Positions 17,558 to 25,781 of a stretch of 64,000 nt of DNA are shown here, piece after piece. The position numbers and the translations under genes are program-made. Below the pieces are notes generated by a model. It searched no databases and was not told the origin of the DNA. It was given only the letters and a program-made list of their open reading frames with translations. Origin of the DNA: JACRCT01 sp049841135 (GTDB lineage Bacteria; Myxococcota; Myxococcia; Myxococcales; UBA5297); the NCBI GenBank assembly GCA_049841135.1, contig JASGHK010000003.1, positions 61,892-125,891 of the forward strand, written 5' to 3'. Positions within the stretch are counted from its first letter, which is position 1; every line of letters begins with the position of its first letter.

Positions 17558-17834
17558 GGCCTTCGTGTAGTGGGCGCGGATGGCGCGGGACAACGTTCGA
17601 GTGCGGCCGGGTGTGCGAATTCGCCCCTGGGCCCCTCCCCCGCCTCCCCTGCGCAGACGGGACCTCCAGATTGAGTTCGGTGGGCTCACTGCTTAGGGGA
17701 GGAGCCCGCTTCTGCCCCGTCCGACCTCCGGCGTGACACTTGGGTCCTCTGCGTCCGCCGGGGTCTTATGGGACGCCTCCGGTCGGCTATTGTCTCGCCC
17801 GCCCTCCCGGCTTCTCCCTCGGAGTTGAGCGCTC

Positions 17835-18723
17835 ATGGCCGTCCCCGTCCGCTACGTCCTCAAGCAGGGCCCGATGATCCTCACCATCGGCCGCGCCCTC
17901 GCCGGCCCGGTGCTGGCCAAGGGGCCCTCGTTCCTCAAGGGCCCACCGACACCCGACACCCTCGCGCGAACGCTGCCGCCGCCACCCGCCGACCTCGTCG
18001 ACGACTTCGTGCGCGAGATGGGCGGCGATCCCGCGCGCTGGCGCGGCACGGTCCCGCCCCACCTCTTCCCGTTCTGGGGCCTGCCGCTCGCCGGCGCGGT
18101 GTTCCGCTCCCTCCCCTACCCGCTGCACCGCATGCTCAACGCCTCCTGCCGGATTCGAGCCGCGCCAGCCCATCCCCCTCGGCGAGCCGCTCCACGTGAC
18201 GGCGCGAGTCTCGAAGGTGGACGACGACGGCGGCCGCGCCCGCATCCACGGGCTCATCACCACCGGCACCGCGAGCGCGCCCGACGCGCTCCTGGCTCAC
18301 GTCGAGGGCTTCGTCCCGCTCTCGGCTCGCAAGGGCTCGCGCCCGAAGGAGCGGCCGGTCGTCCCCAAGGACGTGGCACCGGTCGCGAAGTGGCAGCTCT
18401 CGCGGCGCGCCGGCCTCGACTTCGCCCTGCTCACCGGCGACTTCAACCCGCTGCACTGGGTGCGTCCCTACGCGCGGCTGATGGGCTTCAAGAGCACCAT
18501 CGCCCACGGCTACGCGCTGATGGGCCGCGCGCTCGAGGCGATCGTCGCGCACGAGCTCGGCGGCGATGCGGCGCGCCTCGCGGCGCTGGAGGTCCGCTTC
18601 ACCGCGCCCACCGTGCTGCCCGCCTCGCTCGGGCTCTACCTGGCCAAGGGCGGAGCGTTCACCGTGGGGACCGCGGCGGGCAAGACGGCGAACCTCGTGG
18701 GCTCGTTCGAGCGCCGGACCTGA
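17835..18723 (+). CDS. MaoC-like hot-dog dehydratase/hydratase, frameshifted
   Basis: MaoC-type enzymes hydrate enoyl-CoA to R-3-hydroxyacyl-CoA. The C-terminal hot-dog domain is clear: LLTGDFNPLHW (catalytic Asp/His) and GFKSTIAHGYALMGRALEAI-like sequence (GFKSTIAHGY quoted). The N-terminal part (from the ATG at 17835) reads to HRMLNASCR and then needs removal of one base near 18150-18153 (the A at 18153 is a good candidate). It then continues as FEPRQPIPLGEPLHV into TARVSKV. The joined protein is about 295 residues, consistent with double-hot-dog or long MaoC proteins. It is convergent with the SPFH operon, 23 bases apart. Physiological substrate unknown; a role in lipid turnover is inferred. 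Confidence 0.8.
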
Positions 18724-18745
18724 CCGGAAGGCCAGGCCCGCGGCT

Positions 18746-19762
18746 CTACTTCGCCTGGAACGCGTCGGCCGCCATCGCGTCGACCACCTTGTTCATGTTC
18801 ATGGTCGAGACGCTGGTCGCCGGCACGATGACGAACTTCTTGGCGGCGAACTGCTTGGCCAGCTGCATCTTCACGTAGGCGTCGCCGCCCATCTTGCCCA
18901 GCGCCTCCGCCTCCTTGAGCGTGGCGTCGGTCTCGGCCTTGGCCTGCGCCAGGACGGCCTTGGCCTCGTTGGTCTTGGTCTGGCCATAGCCGTCGGCGTC
19001 GTTGCGCACGCGGCCCGCCTCGCCCAGCGCGTCCTCCATCCGCTTGTTCCACTCCGCGCGCTTGGCCTGCAGCTCGCTGCGCTTGGCCTCCTCGACGTTC
19101 TTCTGCTGCTCGACGAGGGTCTGCACGTCGGCCTCGGCCTGCTTCTGGGCGTTGATGGCCGCCTGGTACTCGGGGTCGAAGCGGTGCTGCTGGACCTGCA
19201 GCATGTCGACGAGGATGCCGAAGGAGGCCAGCTCCTTGGCCAGCTGGTCCTTGGCCAGGGCCGCCATCTTGTTCTTCACGGTGACCTGGTAATACTCCTC
19301 GCTGTTGATCTCGTTGAACACGTCGCGGACGACCGAGCGCGCGTACGGCCGCACCACCCGCTCCTTGATCTCCTCGATGGTCTCGCCGACGTTGCTGACG
19401 ATGAAGCCCGCCTTCTGCGGGTCGATGCGCCACATGACGTTGACGTCGACGTAGACGTTGTTGCCGTCCTTGGTCTTGAAGGTGATGTCGTCCGCGCCCG
19501 GCCGGTCGCCCTCGGTCTGGTTGGCGTTCATCAGGAGGTTCTGCTGCGCGATGGGCAGCGACTGCCAGGCGTTGACGATGGGCATCACCACGAAGATGCC
19601 GCCCGGCTCGTAGATCTGCTGCGCCCCGCGGTTCTCGAAGACGCCCCACAGGCAGGTGCGCACGCCCACCTCGGTGGAGTGCGTGCCGCGGCAGCCCGCG
19701 AGCGTCGAGGCCAGCGCGGCGAGAGCAAGAAGCCGGCACGAGGCCGATCCGTAGCGCTTCAC
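18746..19762 (-). CDS. SPFH/prohibitin-domain lipoprotein (second of pair)
   Basis: A 338-residue SPFH protein that starts with GTG at 19762, overlapping the upstream gene's TGA by four bases (GTGA). This implies translational coupling. The N-terminus is a lipoprotein signal (lipobox ALASTLAGC, Cys24). It is followed by the SPFH band-7 fold (GVRTCLWGVFENRG, NNVYVDVNVMWRIDP, EEYYQVTVKNKM). A long charged coiled coil of about 100 residues follows (EAKRSELQAKRAEWNKRMED). Canonical bacterial SPFH proteins such as HflK/HflC are anchored by a transmembrane helix; a lipid anchor is unusual. It likely forms a hetero-oligomer with the upstream partner. Confidence 0.82.
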   Translation of the reverse strand: MKRYGSASCRLLALAALASTLAGCRGTHSTEVGVRTCLWGVFENRGAQQIYEPGGIFVVMPIVNAWQSLPIAQQNLLMNANQTEGDRPGADDITFKTKDGNNVYVDVNVMWRIDPQKAGFIVSNVGETIEEIKERVVRPYARSVVRDVFNEINSEEYYQVTVKNKMAALAKDQLAKELASFGILVDMLQVQQHRFDPEYQAAINAQKQAEADVQTLVEQQKNVEEAKRSELQAKRAEWNKRMEDALGEAGRVRNDADGYGQTKTNEAKAVLAQAKAETDATLKEAEALGKMGGDAYVKMQLAKQFAAKKFVIVPATSVSTMNMNKVVDAMAADAFQAK

Positions 19763-20899
19763 TTGGCACCCCCCTCGGCGGCCGCGCCCGGCGAGAGCCC
19801 CAAGAGCGCCCACGAGCTGCGGATGAAGGCGATGTACTGCTCCGGGGTCATCACTCCACCCTGGATGTTGTCGAAGATCTTGGCGGTCTCCAGCGCCACC
19901 ACGTACCGCCCGCCGGCCTTGTTGAGCGCGTCGGCCTTGAGGCGCTTGGCCTCGGCGTTGGCCAGGCCCACCTCGCGGTCGGCGTTGGCCCGGACCTCGG
20001 AGGAGTAGAGATCGGCCTCGGCCTTGATCTTGGAGATCCTCGCGTTGACCTCCGACTCGGCGATGGTGATGGCCGCGGTGCCCTTGGACTCGATTCTGCT
20101 GGAACTTGGCCCGCTCGTCGTTGACCAGCGACTCCTTGCGGTTCTTCTCCGCCAGCTGCACGGCCACCTTCTTGTCGTGCAGGCTCTTCTCGTAGCTGTC
20201 CTGGTAGTGGTAGCTGCGCAGGAGCAGTCGGTGGACCTTGAAGCCGCGCTCCTCGAACTTCTGGCTCAGGAAGTCCTCGGCCTCCTTGATGGCCGAGATG
20301 CGCACCTTCTCGTCGTAGAAGCTCTCGGCGTTGAGCTTGCCCAGGGTCGCCAGCACGCCGTTGCGGAAGGTGTTGATGACGAAGGCGTCGACGTACATCG
20401 AGCCCCAGCCGAACTCCCGGGCGATCTTCACCGGGTTGGTGATGGCGTAGACCAGCGTCACGTCGGCGGTCACCGCGTAGCCGTCGGAGGTCTGGATGTT
20501 GAGCGCGTCGATGCTGCGGTAGGTGTGCGTGCCCAGGATCTCTGCGCGGTTGGCGAAGTACTCGTCGATCCTCTCGGCGACCTGGGTGTTGGCCGCGCGG
20601 CGCTTGGATTCCTGCTGGTCGCGGGTGGCGTCCAGCACGTGCATCTCGCGCGGGAAGGTGTGCATGGTCACGCCCGGCCCCACGAAGTAGACGCCGGGGC
20701 CGTAGACCTCGTCGGCGATGCCGGTCTTGCTGCCGAAGCGATGCTGCTCGACCCCGTACTCGTTGGGCTCGACCCGCGCGGTGCAGCTGGTGATGAACAC
20801 CCCGAACAGGAAGAGGACCACCAGCACCAAGAGTCCCAGGCGCCCGGCGGAGCTCCCCAGCCTCCGCAGCGACGCCGCCTTCGCGGCCAACTGGACCAT
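19759..20899 (-). CDS. SPFH/prohibitin-domain membrane protein (first of pair), frameshifted
   Basis: The N-terminus has a hydrophobic helix (GLLVLVVLFLFGVFITSC, ending at Cys39, which could itself be a lipobox). It is followed by a band-7 domain (VEPNEYGVEQHRFG, TADVTLVYAITNPVKIAREF) and a coiled coil. The frame is interrupted at about 20095-20102; removing one base restores RIESKGTAAITIAESEVNAR. It then runs into a C-terminal part (MGLANAEAKRLKADALNKAG) ending at 19759. Total about 380 residues. Its ATG at 20899 overlaps the TGA of the gene upstream (ATGA), so three genes form one translationally coupled unit. Scaffold or microdomain-organising roles are known for the superfamily; the role here is inferred. 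Confidence 0.8.
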
Positions 20900-21615
20900 C
20901 AGCTCACCCCTTCTTTGTCCCGGGACATCTTCGCCTTCGTGGAATCGCTGGACGCCTCGCCGCCCACCGCCTGCACCGGAGAGAGCTCGGCACGGCGGGC
21001 GTCGCTGAGCAGGTAGGCGACGTCGATGCGACCCGCTTCGCGGTCGGCGCGCAGGACGAGCTCGTTCAGGTCCTTCTCGTAGCGGCGGAGCGTGAGGTAG
21101 CTGCGCAGGTTGGGGAAGAACAGGCCGGCCACCATGAACGGCACCATGGCCTCCTTGGCCCAGACCGGCGACGGCCCGCGCATCACCAGCGCCCCGACCA
21201 GCACGCCGGCGACGCCCCAGCCCACGCGCTCGAGCAGGTGCAGCCCTTCGCGCACCAGGTAGAAGTCGTTGCGCTCTCGAGGGGTGAACCGACCGGTCAG
21301 CCGCACGTAGGCCGGCACCACCACGGTGCGGATGAGCTTGTCGACCTCGACGAGGAGCGCGTCGCGGGCCTGCTGCGAGAGGTGCTCCTGCCCCGAGACC
21401 AGCTCGCGCAGCCGCGCCGACTCGTTCTCGTAGACCTGCAGGAAGTACTGCTCGCAGGCCTTCTCGCCCTTCTTCAGGGTCTCCTCGGTCAGCCCCGGCC
21501 GGCGGTCCTCGAAGGTTTGCAGCAGGCGGTCGATGAAGGTGCCGAACGGGCTCAGCGCCCGCCGGTCGGCGGACGGCTTGGTCAAGAGGCTGATGGAGGC
21601 ATCGGCGGGGCTCAT
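20899..21615 (-). CDS. Uncharacterised two-helix membrane protein, head of the SPFH operon
   Basis: A 238-residue protein with no family I recognise. The ATG at 21615 (MSPADASISLLTKP) is preferred over a start at 21696, whose leader lies over an operator-like site. Residues about 30-125 are predicted mainly helical and charged (FEDRRPGLTEETLKKGEKAC). Two hydrophobic segments follow (WGVAGVLVGALVM and MVPFMVAGLFF). A charged tail follows with DAxxAELSPVQ and then STKAKMSRDKEGVS. Its stop overlaps the ATG of the first SPFH gene, so it is very likely a functional partner of the SPFH pair, comparable in position to small membrane partners of other SPFH operons. Confidence 0.65.
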   Translation of the reverse strand: MSPADASISLLTKPSADRRALSPFGTFIDRLLQTFEDRRPGLTEETLKKGEKACEQYFLQVYENESARLRELVSGQEHLSQQARDALLVEVDKLIRTVVVPAYVRLTGRFTPRERNDFYLVREGLHLLERVGWGVAGVLVGALVMRGPSPVWAKEAMVPFMVAGLFFPNLRSYLTLRRYEKDLNELVLRADREAGRIDVAYLLSDARRAELSPVQAVGGEASSDSTKAKMSRDKEGVS

Positions 21616-21681
21616 GGAGGCGCGGAGTATACCCGACGAGTCAAACGCGGCCGGGCAGCCGCGATTGCGTCCGCCAAGGCA

Positions 21682-21697
21682 CGTGATGGACGTCACG
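21682..21697. promoter_or_regulatory. Third GTGA-N6-TCAC inverted repeat, upstream of the SPFH operon
   Basis: CGTGATGGACGTCACG keeps the GTGA-N6-TCAC layout seen twice near 12.6 kb. It lies 67 bases upstream of the SPFH-operon start (21615, minus) and 135 bases upstream of the DUF2914-like gene (21832, plus), in a divergent promoter region. The shared architecture suggests the same CRP/FNR-family regulator controls both loci. Inferred from pattern. Confidence 0.45.
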
Positions 21698-21831
21698 CAC
21701 GCGCCGGATTCCGGGGCTGCTCAGAGGGAAACGGCGGGCGGCTAGGCGTGGCACGCACCATGAAGAGGCGTCTGGGCGTCGAACGAAGCCACCCGGCAGA
21801 ACCCAAACCCGAAACGACTGGAGAGACTCCG

Positions 21832-22308
21832 ATGACCAAGACCTTCGCCGCCCTGGCCGCCGCGCTGCTGGCCGCCCTTCCCGCCGCCGCTTCCGCGCAG
21901 ACCGCCGAGCCGACCCCTGACGAGATTGATCGGGTGCTGGAGTACTTCAACTCCGGCAAGGGCCGCGGGCCCATCCTGACCGGCTTCAAGGCCTGCACGT
22001 CGGTCGACAACAAGAAGGACAGCCCGACGCGCCTGGAGTGCAGCGAGGAGGTCTCGGGGCCGGTGAAGAAGGGCACGGTGGTCCACGCCTGGACCGCGTG
22101 GTTCGTGCCGCAGGGCGACCGGTACGACGACATCGCGGTGCAGTTCGTCCACGAGGGCAGCCTGCGGGCCACGGTCGACGTCTCGGTGACCACGGCCTAC
22201 CGGACCCGCAGCTACAAGTCGCAGGCGCTGACCAAGAGCGGCAACTGGGAGATCAAGGTGGTGAGGGGAGAGAAGGTGCTGGCCTCGAGCAAGGTGGTGG
22301 TGGAGTAG
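21832..22308 (+). CDS. Secreted protein with DUF2914-like domain
   Basis: A 158-residue protein with a clear signal peptide (MTKTFAALAAALLAALPAAA, cut after ASAQ). The C-terminal half (about 75-158) fits the DUF2914 pattern: a VVHAWTAWF strand, then TTAYRTRSYKSQ, SGNWEIKVV and a closing VLASSKVVVE. DUF2914 proteins are periplasmic or surface beta-sandwich proteins of unknown role. The ATG at 21832 follows a GAGAG-type ribosome site by nine bases. It is transcribed away from the SPFH operon and shares the regulatory gap carrying the GTGA-N6-TCAC site. Confidence 0.6.
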   Translation: MTKTFAALAAALLAALPAAASAQTAEPTPDEIDRVLEYFNSGKGRGPILTGFKACTSVDNKKDSPTRLECSEEVSGPVKKGTVVHAWTAWFVPQGDRYDDIAVQFVHEGSLRATVDVSVTTAYRTRSYKSQALTKSGNWEIKVVRGEKVLASSKVVVE

Positions 22309-22403
22309 CAGTCGAGCGCGGGGAGCTTCCGCGGGAGGTGTTGGGGGACGCGGGCGGGAGCGCGGAGTGGGAGGGAGCGGCAGGGGGCCCGAGATCGTCA
22401 GGC

Positions 22404-22453
22404 GGGGGCGTCAGGGAGGGGCGTGCAGGGGCCAGTGGGAGGGGAGGAAGGGG
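22404..22453 (+). other. Cluster of G-runs with two overlapping G-quadruplex motifs
   Basis: Seven runs of three to five G (22404-08, 22414-16, 22418-21, 22428-31, 22437-39, 22441-44, 22450-53) are separated by loops of 1-6 bases. They satisfy the canonical G3+N1-7 pattern twice over. It lies on the coding strand 147 bases upstream of the steroid reductase start, in the otherwise empty 22309-22599 gap. Folding and function are inference. Confidence 0.45.
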
Positions 22454-22599
22454 AGACGGTCGCCCTCCGGCGAAGCTGCCGGGGGGCGGTCGTCTCTCTG
22501 CCTTTCTCGACGTGCGCAAACGCACGGATTGCCGAGTTTCCTGTTCCCGGCCCATCCGCTTTTTTCTAGTCTCCGGCGCGCGGAAGGAACCAAGGAGCC

Positions 22600-23366
22600 A
22601 TGAGCGTGCAACCGGAGCTGTTCCAGAACCTCGTGGTCGGCTGGATCGCGATTGCCGCGGCGACCTTCGTCCTGCTCTTCTTCATCAGCGCGCCCTACGG
22701 CAGGCACACGCGAAAAGGCTGGGGCCCGCTCATCCCGGCGCGGCTGGCCTGGGTGCTGATGGAGTGCGCGTCTCCGCTGGTGCTGGCCGGCTTCTTCCTG
22801 TTCGGCCCCAAGGGGCTCGCCGCTCCGGCCGCCGCGACGGTCGTGCTGCTCGCGCTGTGGGAGACCCACTACGTCCACCGGGCCTTCATCTACCCGTTCC
22901 GCCTGGCCAACCCGCGGCCGGTGCCGGTCTCGGTGACGCTGATGGGCGCGACCTTCAACTTCGTCAACGCCGGCATCAACGGCTACTGGCTCTTCTCTCT
23001 CGCGGACTACCCGTCCTCCTGGCTGAGCGATCCGCGGTTCATCGTGGGCACGGCCTGCTTCGTCGTCGGCTTCGTGGTCAACCGCTGGTCGGACGCCATC
23101 CTGCGCGCGCTGCGCAAGCCGGGCGAGTCCGGCTACAAGATCCCCGCGGCGGACCCTGGGAGCTGGTCTCCAGCCCCAACTACCTGGGCGAGATCCTGGA
23201 GTGGACCGGCTTCGCGCTGGCCAGCTGGTCGCTCGCCGGCGTGGCCTTCGCCGCCTGGACCATCGCCAACCTCGCGCCGCGCGCGCGCACCAACCACCAG
23301 TGGTACCGCACGCAGTTCCCGGACTACCCCACGGACCGCAGGGCCCTGCTCCCGTTCGTCTGGTGA
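22600..23366 (+). CDS. SRD5A-type steroid 5-alpha-reductase family protein, frameshifted
   Basis: The family reduces the delta4 double bond of 3-oxo steroids or related polyprenoid substrates with NADPH in the membrane. Residues 1-180 (from the ATG at 22600, AAGGAG just upstream) include ETHYVHRAFIYPFR, DPRFIVGT and LRALRKPGESGYKIP. The frame breaks at the CCCC at 23142-23145. Inserting one C restores GYKIPRGGPWELVSSPNYLGE (read as GYKIPRGG then ELVSSPNYLGE), the exact family motif. The rest then reads EWTGFALASWS, RARTNHQWY and a C-terminal PF. The joined protein is about 255 residues, the normal family length. The strength of the repaired motif argues for a missing base in the assembly. Homologs include human SRD5A1. 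Confidence 0.9.
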
Positions 23367-23393
23367 CCGCGCGGCCGCTGGCCTCCCTCCGAG

Positions 23394-23648
23394 CTACAGC
23401 CGCAGGATGGCTTCGCTGACCGCCTGCCCCTTGCCGGGGTTGGAGAAGAGCGCCACGGCGCGTCCGATGTTCTGGGCCAGCCTGGGCAGGTCGGCCCGCT
23501 CGATGCTCTCCGGCGTCTTCTTCAGGTAGCGGCACTGCGCGACGAGGATGGGCGCGGGGAAGACCGCGTGCTGCTGCAGCACCTGGTAGATGCGGCGGCC
23601 CAGGTCGTTCATGGGCGGGAGCGGCGGGGTGGGAGCAGCGGAGTCCAT
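23394..23648 (-). CDS. Hypothetical 84-residue protein paired with the V4R gene
   Basis: A small cytoplasmic protein without signal or membrane segments. Residues 1-13 are Pro/Ala-rich, then a helical stretch (LGRRIYQVLQQHAVFPAP) and another (LPRLAQNIGRAVALFSNPGKG). The family is unknown to me. It starts 18 bases after the stop of the V4R gene on the same strand, which argues that it is translated with it. An in-frame ATG at residue 13 is an alternative start. Convergent with the steroid reductase, 27 bases apart. Confidence 0.5.
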   Translation of the reverse strand: MDSAAPTPPLPPMNDLGRRIYQVLQQHAVFPAPILVAQCRYLKKTPESIERADLPRLAQNIGRAVALFSNPGKGQAVSEAILRL

Positions 23649-23666
23649 GGCGGCGGTCGTCCCCGG

Positions 23667-24308
23667 CTAGCGTCCCTTGCCCAGGCGCGCGATGTGCTCG
23701 TCCAGCTTCTCGAACGGCGCCATCACGAACTCGCAGCGCTCGTCGCCGCAGGCCGCGCAGCGAATCTCCCGCGCGTGCACCTCGAGGCCGTAGGCCACCG
23801 AGCACCACCCCGCGGAGTAGCCGGCGCTGAAGAAGCACGCCGGCGCCTCGGCCTTCGCCCCGCGCGCCTTGAGCACCTCGGACTCGAAGGTGTTCGGGTG
23901 CTGGTAGTGCAGCAGGTAGCTCTGGTCCGGCGAGGGCGAGCTCGAGGGGAAGATGTCGACCCGCGCCCAGCCGGCGAAGGCGAAGTGCACCGGCCCGGCC
24001 GACAGGCGCTCGGTGGGATTGGTCACCTTGCGGTCGCGGCAGAACGCCTCGCAGTCCGACCGGCCGATGATGCGCGCCATGTTGTAGATGAACTCGCGCG
24101 CCTGCTCCTCGCCGAAGGCGTCCTTGAGCCCGTCGAAGAGCGCCAGGAAGACGCTCTCGGCGCGGAACAGCACGTAGCGCCGCTCGCCGACGTGGATGGT
24201 CCCCTTCTCCGGCGCCATCCGCAGCTCGGAGAAGAGGCTGCCGACGTACTTCTCGGCCTGCATGAAGAGGGGCTCGTACGCGGCCGGCACCGACACCGTC
24301 TTGACCAT
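23667..24308 (-). CDS. V4R-domain (4-vinyl reductase/XylR-N-like) sensor protein
   Basis: A 213-residue protein whose C-terminal half carries the V4R signature. It has CFFSAGYSAGWCSVAYGL, then VHAREIRCAACGDERCEFV with three conserved Cys and the GD-C-F ending. V4R domains bind small hydrophobic ligands and sit in sensors and in phenol-responsive activators. The N-terminal 90 residues are helical and resemble the DUF-type extension seen in myxobacterial V4R proteins. No DNA-binding or output domain is present, so it may signal through protein contact, perhaps with the 84-residue product of the next gene. ATG at 24308. Confidence 0.7.
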   Translation of the reverse strand: MVKTVSVPAAYEPLFMQAEKYVGSLFSELRMAPEKGTIHVGERRYVLFRAESVFLALFDGLKDAFGEEQAREFIYNMARIIGRSDCEAFCRDRKVTNPTERLSAGPVHFAFAGWARVDIFPSSSPSPDQSYLLHYQHPNTFESEVLKARGAKAEAPACFFSAGYSAGWCSVAYGLEVHAREIRCAACGDERCEFVMAPFEKLDEHIARLGKGR

Positions 24309-24412
24309 CGACTTCTCCCGTTGGCTCCAGCTGCTTCGTTCCGAACAATAACTCTCTTGAAACCTGCCTCACCCGTCCCGTTCACCTGACGGGGGCCACT
24401 CATGGGCCGGCT

Positions 24413-25735
24413 TCAGCTCCCGTAGTCGCGCATCCGCTCCATCGGGCGGCCCACCATGCGGAAGGCGCGCTTCTCGGCCTCGAAGCGGATCCGCTCTTCA
24501 TCCAGGGTCGTCAGCGCCCCGTCCTTGAGCAGGAACTTGCCGTCGCACAGCACGTGGCGGACGTCGCTGGGGTACGCGCCGTAGACCACGGTGGCCAAGG
24601 GATTGTGCCGGGGCCGCCAGTGCGTGCCGCGGGTGTCGAAGAGGACGAGGTCGGCGGCGGCGCCCGGGGCGACCTTGCCGCTGGAGGCGAAGCCCAGCGC
24701 GTGGGCGGAGCTGCGCGTCGCCATGCGCATCAGCTGGGCCAGCGGCGCGGCCTCGGCCTTCTGCTGCTCGAGCTTCTGCACCAGGCCGGTCAGGCGCATC
24801 GCCTGCATCAGGTCCAGGTCGTAGTTCGAGCCCGGTCCGTCGGTCCCCAGCGCCACGCGGACGTCGGAGTCGAGCAGGCGCTGCAGGGGCGGCATGCCCA
24901 TCGCCAGCTTCATGTACGTCTTGGGCGTGTGCGCCACGCTGACCCGGTGGCGGGCGAGGATGGCGACGTCGTCCTCGTTGACCACGTTGCAGTGCGCGGC
25001 GAGGGTCGGCATCCGGAAGACGCCCAACGCGGCCAGGTGGGCGACGGGGGTGCGGCCGTACGCCTTGAGCGAGGTCTCGACCTGCTCGCGGCTCTCGGAG
25101 ACGTGCAGGTGGATGCCGGTCTCCAGCCGCTCGGCGGCGGCGACGACCTTCTTGAGCGCCTCCGGCGAGCACATGTAGGGCGAGTGCGGACCGAGGCAGG
25201 TGTGGATGCGCCCCTCGCTCTGTCCGCGCCAGCGCTCGACGAAGCCCTCGGTCGTCTGCAGGGTCGTGCCGCCGACCTCCTTGCTGGGGTCGACGCCGAA
25301 CCAGCACCAGGCCAGCAGCGCCTTCATCCCGCTCTGGGCGACGACCTCGGCGACCCGGTCCATCCAGAAGTAGTGGTCGGCGAAGCCCACCGTGCCCGAG
25401 CGGATCATCTCGCAGGCGGCGAGCGCCGCGCCCCAGTAGACGTCGTCCTCGGTCAGCGCCGACTCGGCGACCCAGATCCGCTCGTTGAGCCAGCGGTCGA
25501 AGGGCAGGTCCTCGGCCCAGCCGCGCTCCAGCGTCATCGGCGAGTGGCAGTGGGCGTTGAAGAAGCCCGGGGTGGCGAGCAGGTCGGTGCCGTCCAGCGT
25601 CTGGTCGGCGACGAAGCCCTGCGGCGCCGCCTCGGCGACGTCGGCGATGGCGTTGCCGTCGATGGCGATGGTCCGCGCCTTGAGGACCTTGCCGCTGGGG
25701 TCGAGGACGTCGACGTTGCGGATGAGCAGTCGCAT
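24413..25735 (-). CDS. Amidohydrolase, MTA/SAH deaminase-like
   Basis: A 440-residue metal-dependent deaminase of the 5-methylthioadenosine/S-adenosylhomocysteine type. The metal site is visible as NAHCHSP (His62 and His64), HLHVSE, AAHCNVV and GTDGPGSNYDLDLM (the essential Asp in GTDG). The MTA/SAH branch is suggested by ERGWAEDLPFDRWL and PHSPYMCS. Other deaminases of the ATZ/TRZ family (guanine, cytosine, triazine) cannot be excluded from sequence alone. The ATG at 25735 gives MRLLIRNVDVLDPSGKV, a normal family start; a longer in-frame extension does not belong to it. It lies 47 bases downstream of the gene at 25782-26703 on the same strand. Confidence 0.85.
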   Translation of the reverse strand: MRLLIRNVDVLDPSGKVLKARTIAIDGNAIADVAEAAPQGFVADQTLDGTDLLATPGFFNAHCHSPMTLERGWAEDLPFDRWLNERIWVAESALTEDDVYWGAALAACEMIRSGTVGFADHYFWMDRVAEVVAQSGMKALLAWCWFGVDPSKEVGGTTLQTTEGFVERWRGQSEGRIHTCLGPHSPYMCSPEALKKVVAAAERLETGIHLHVSESREQVETSLKAYGRTPVAHLAALGVFRMPTLAAHCNVVNEDDVAILARHRVSVAHTPKTYMKLAMGMPPLQRLLDSDVRVALGTDGPGSNYDLDLMQAMRLTGLVQKLEQQKAEAAPLAQLMRMATRSSAHALGFASSGKVAPGAAADLVLFDTRGTHWRPRHNPLATVVYGAYPSDVRHVLCDGKFLLKDGALTTLDEERIRFEAEKRAFRMVGRPMERMRDYGS

Positions 25736-25781
25736 GGCGATGGCGGCGGTGGCAGGCCTTGGCGCCCGTCCGCCTCCCCTG

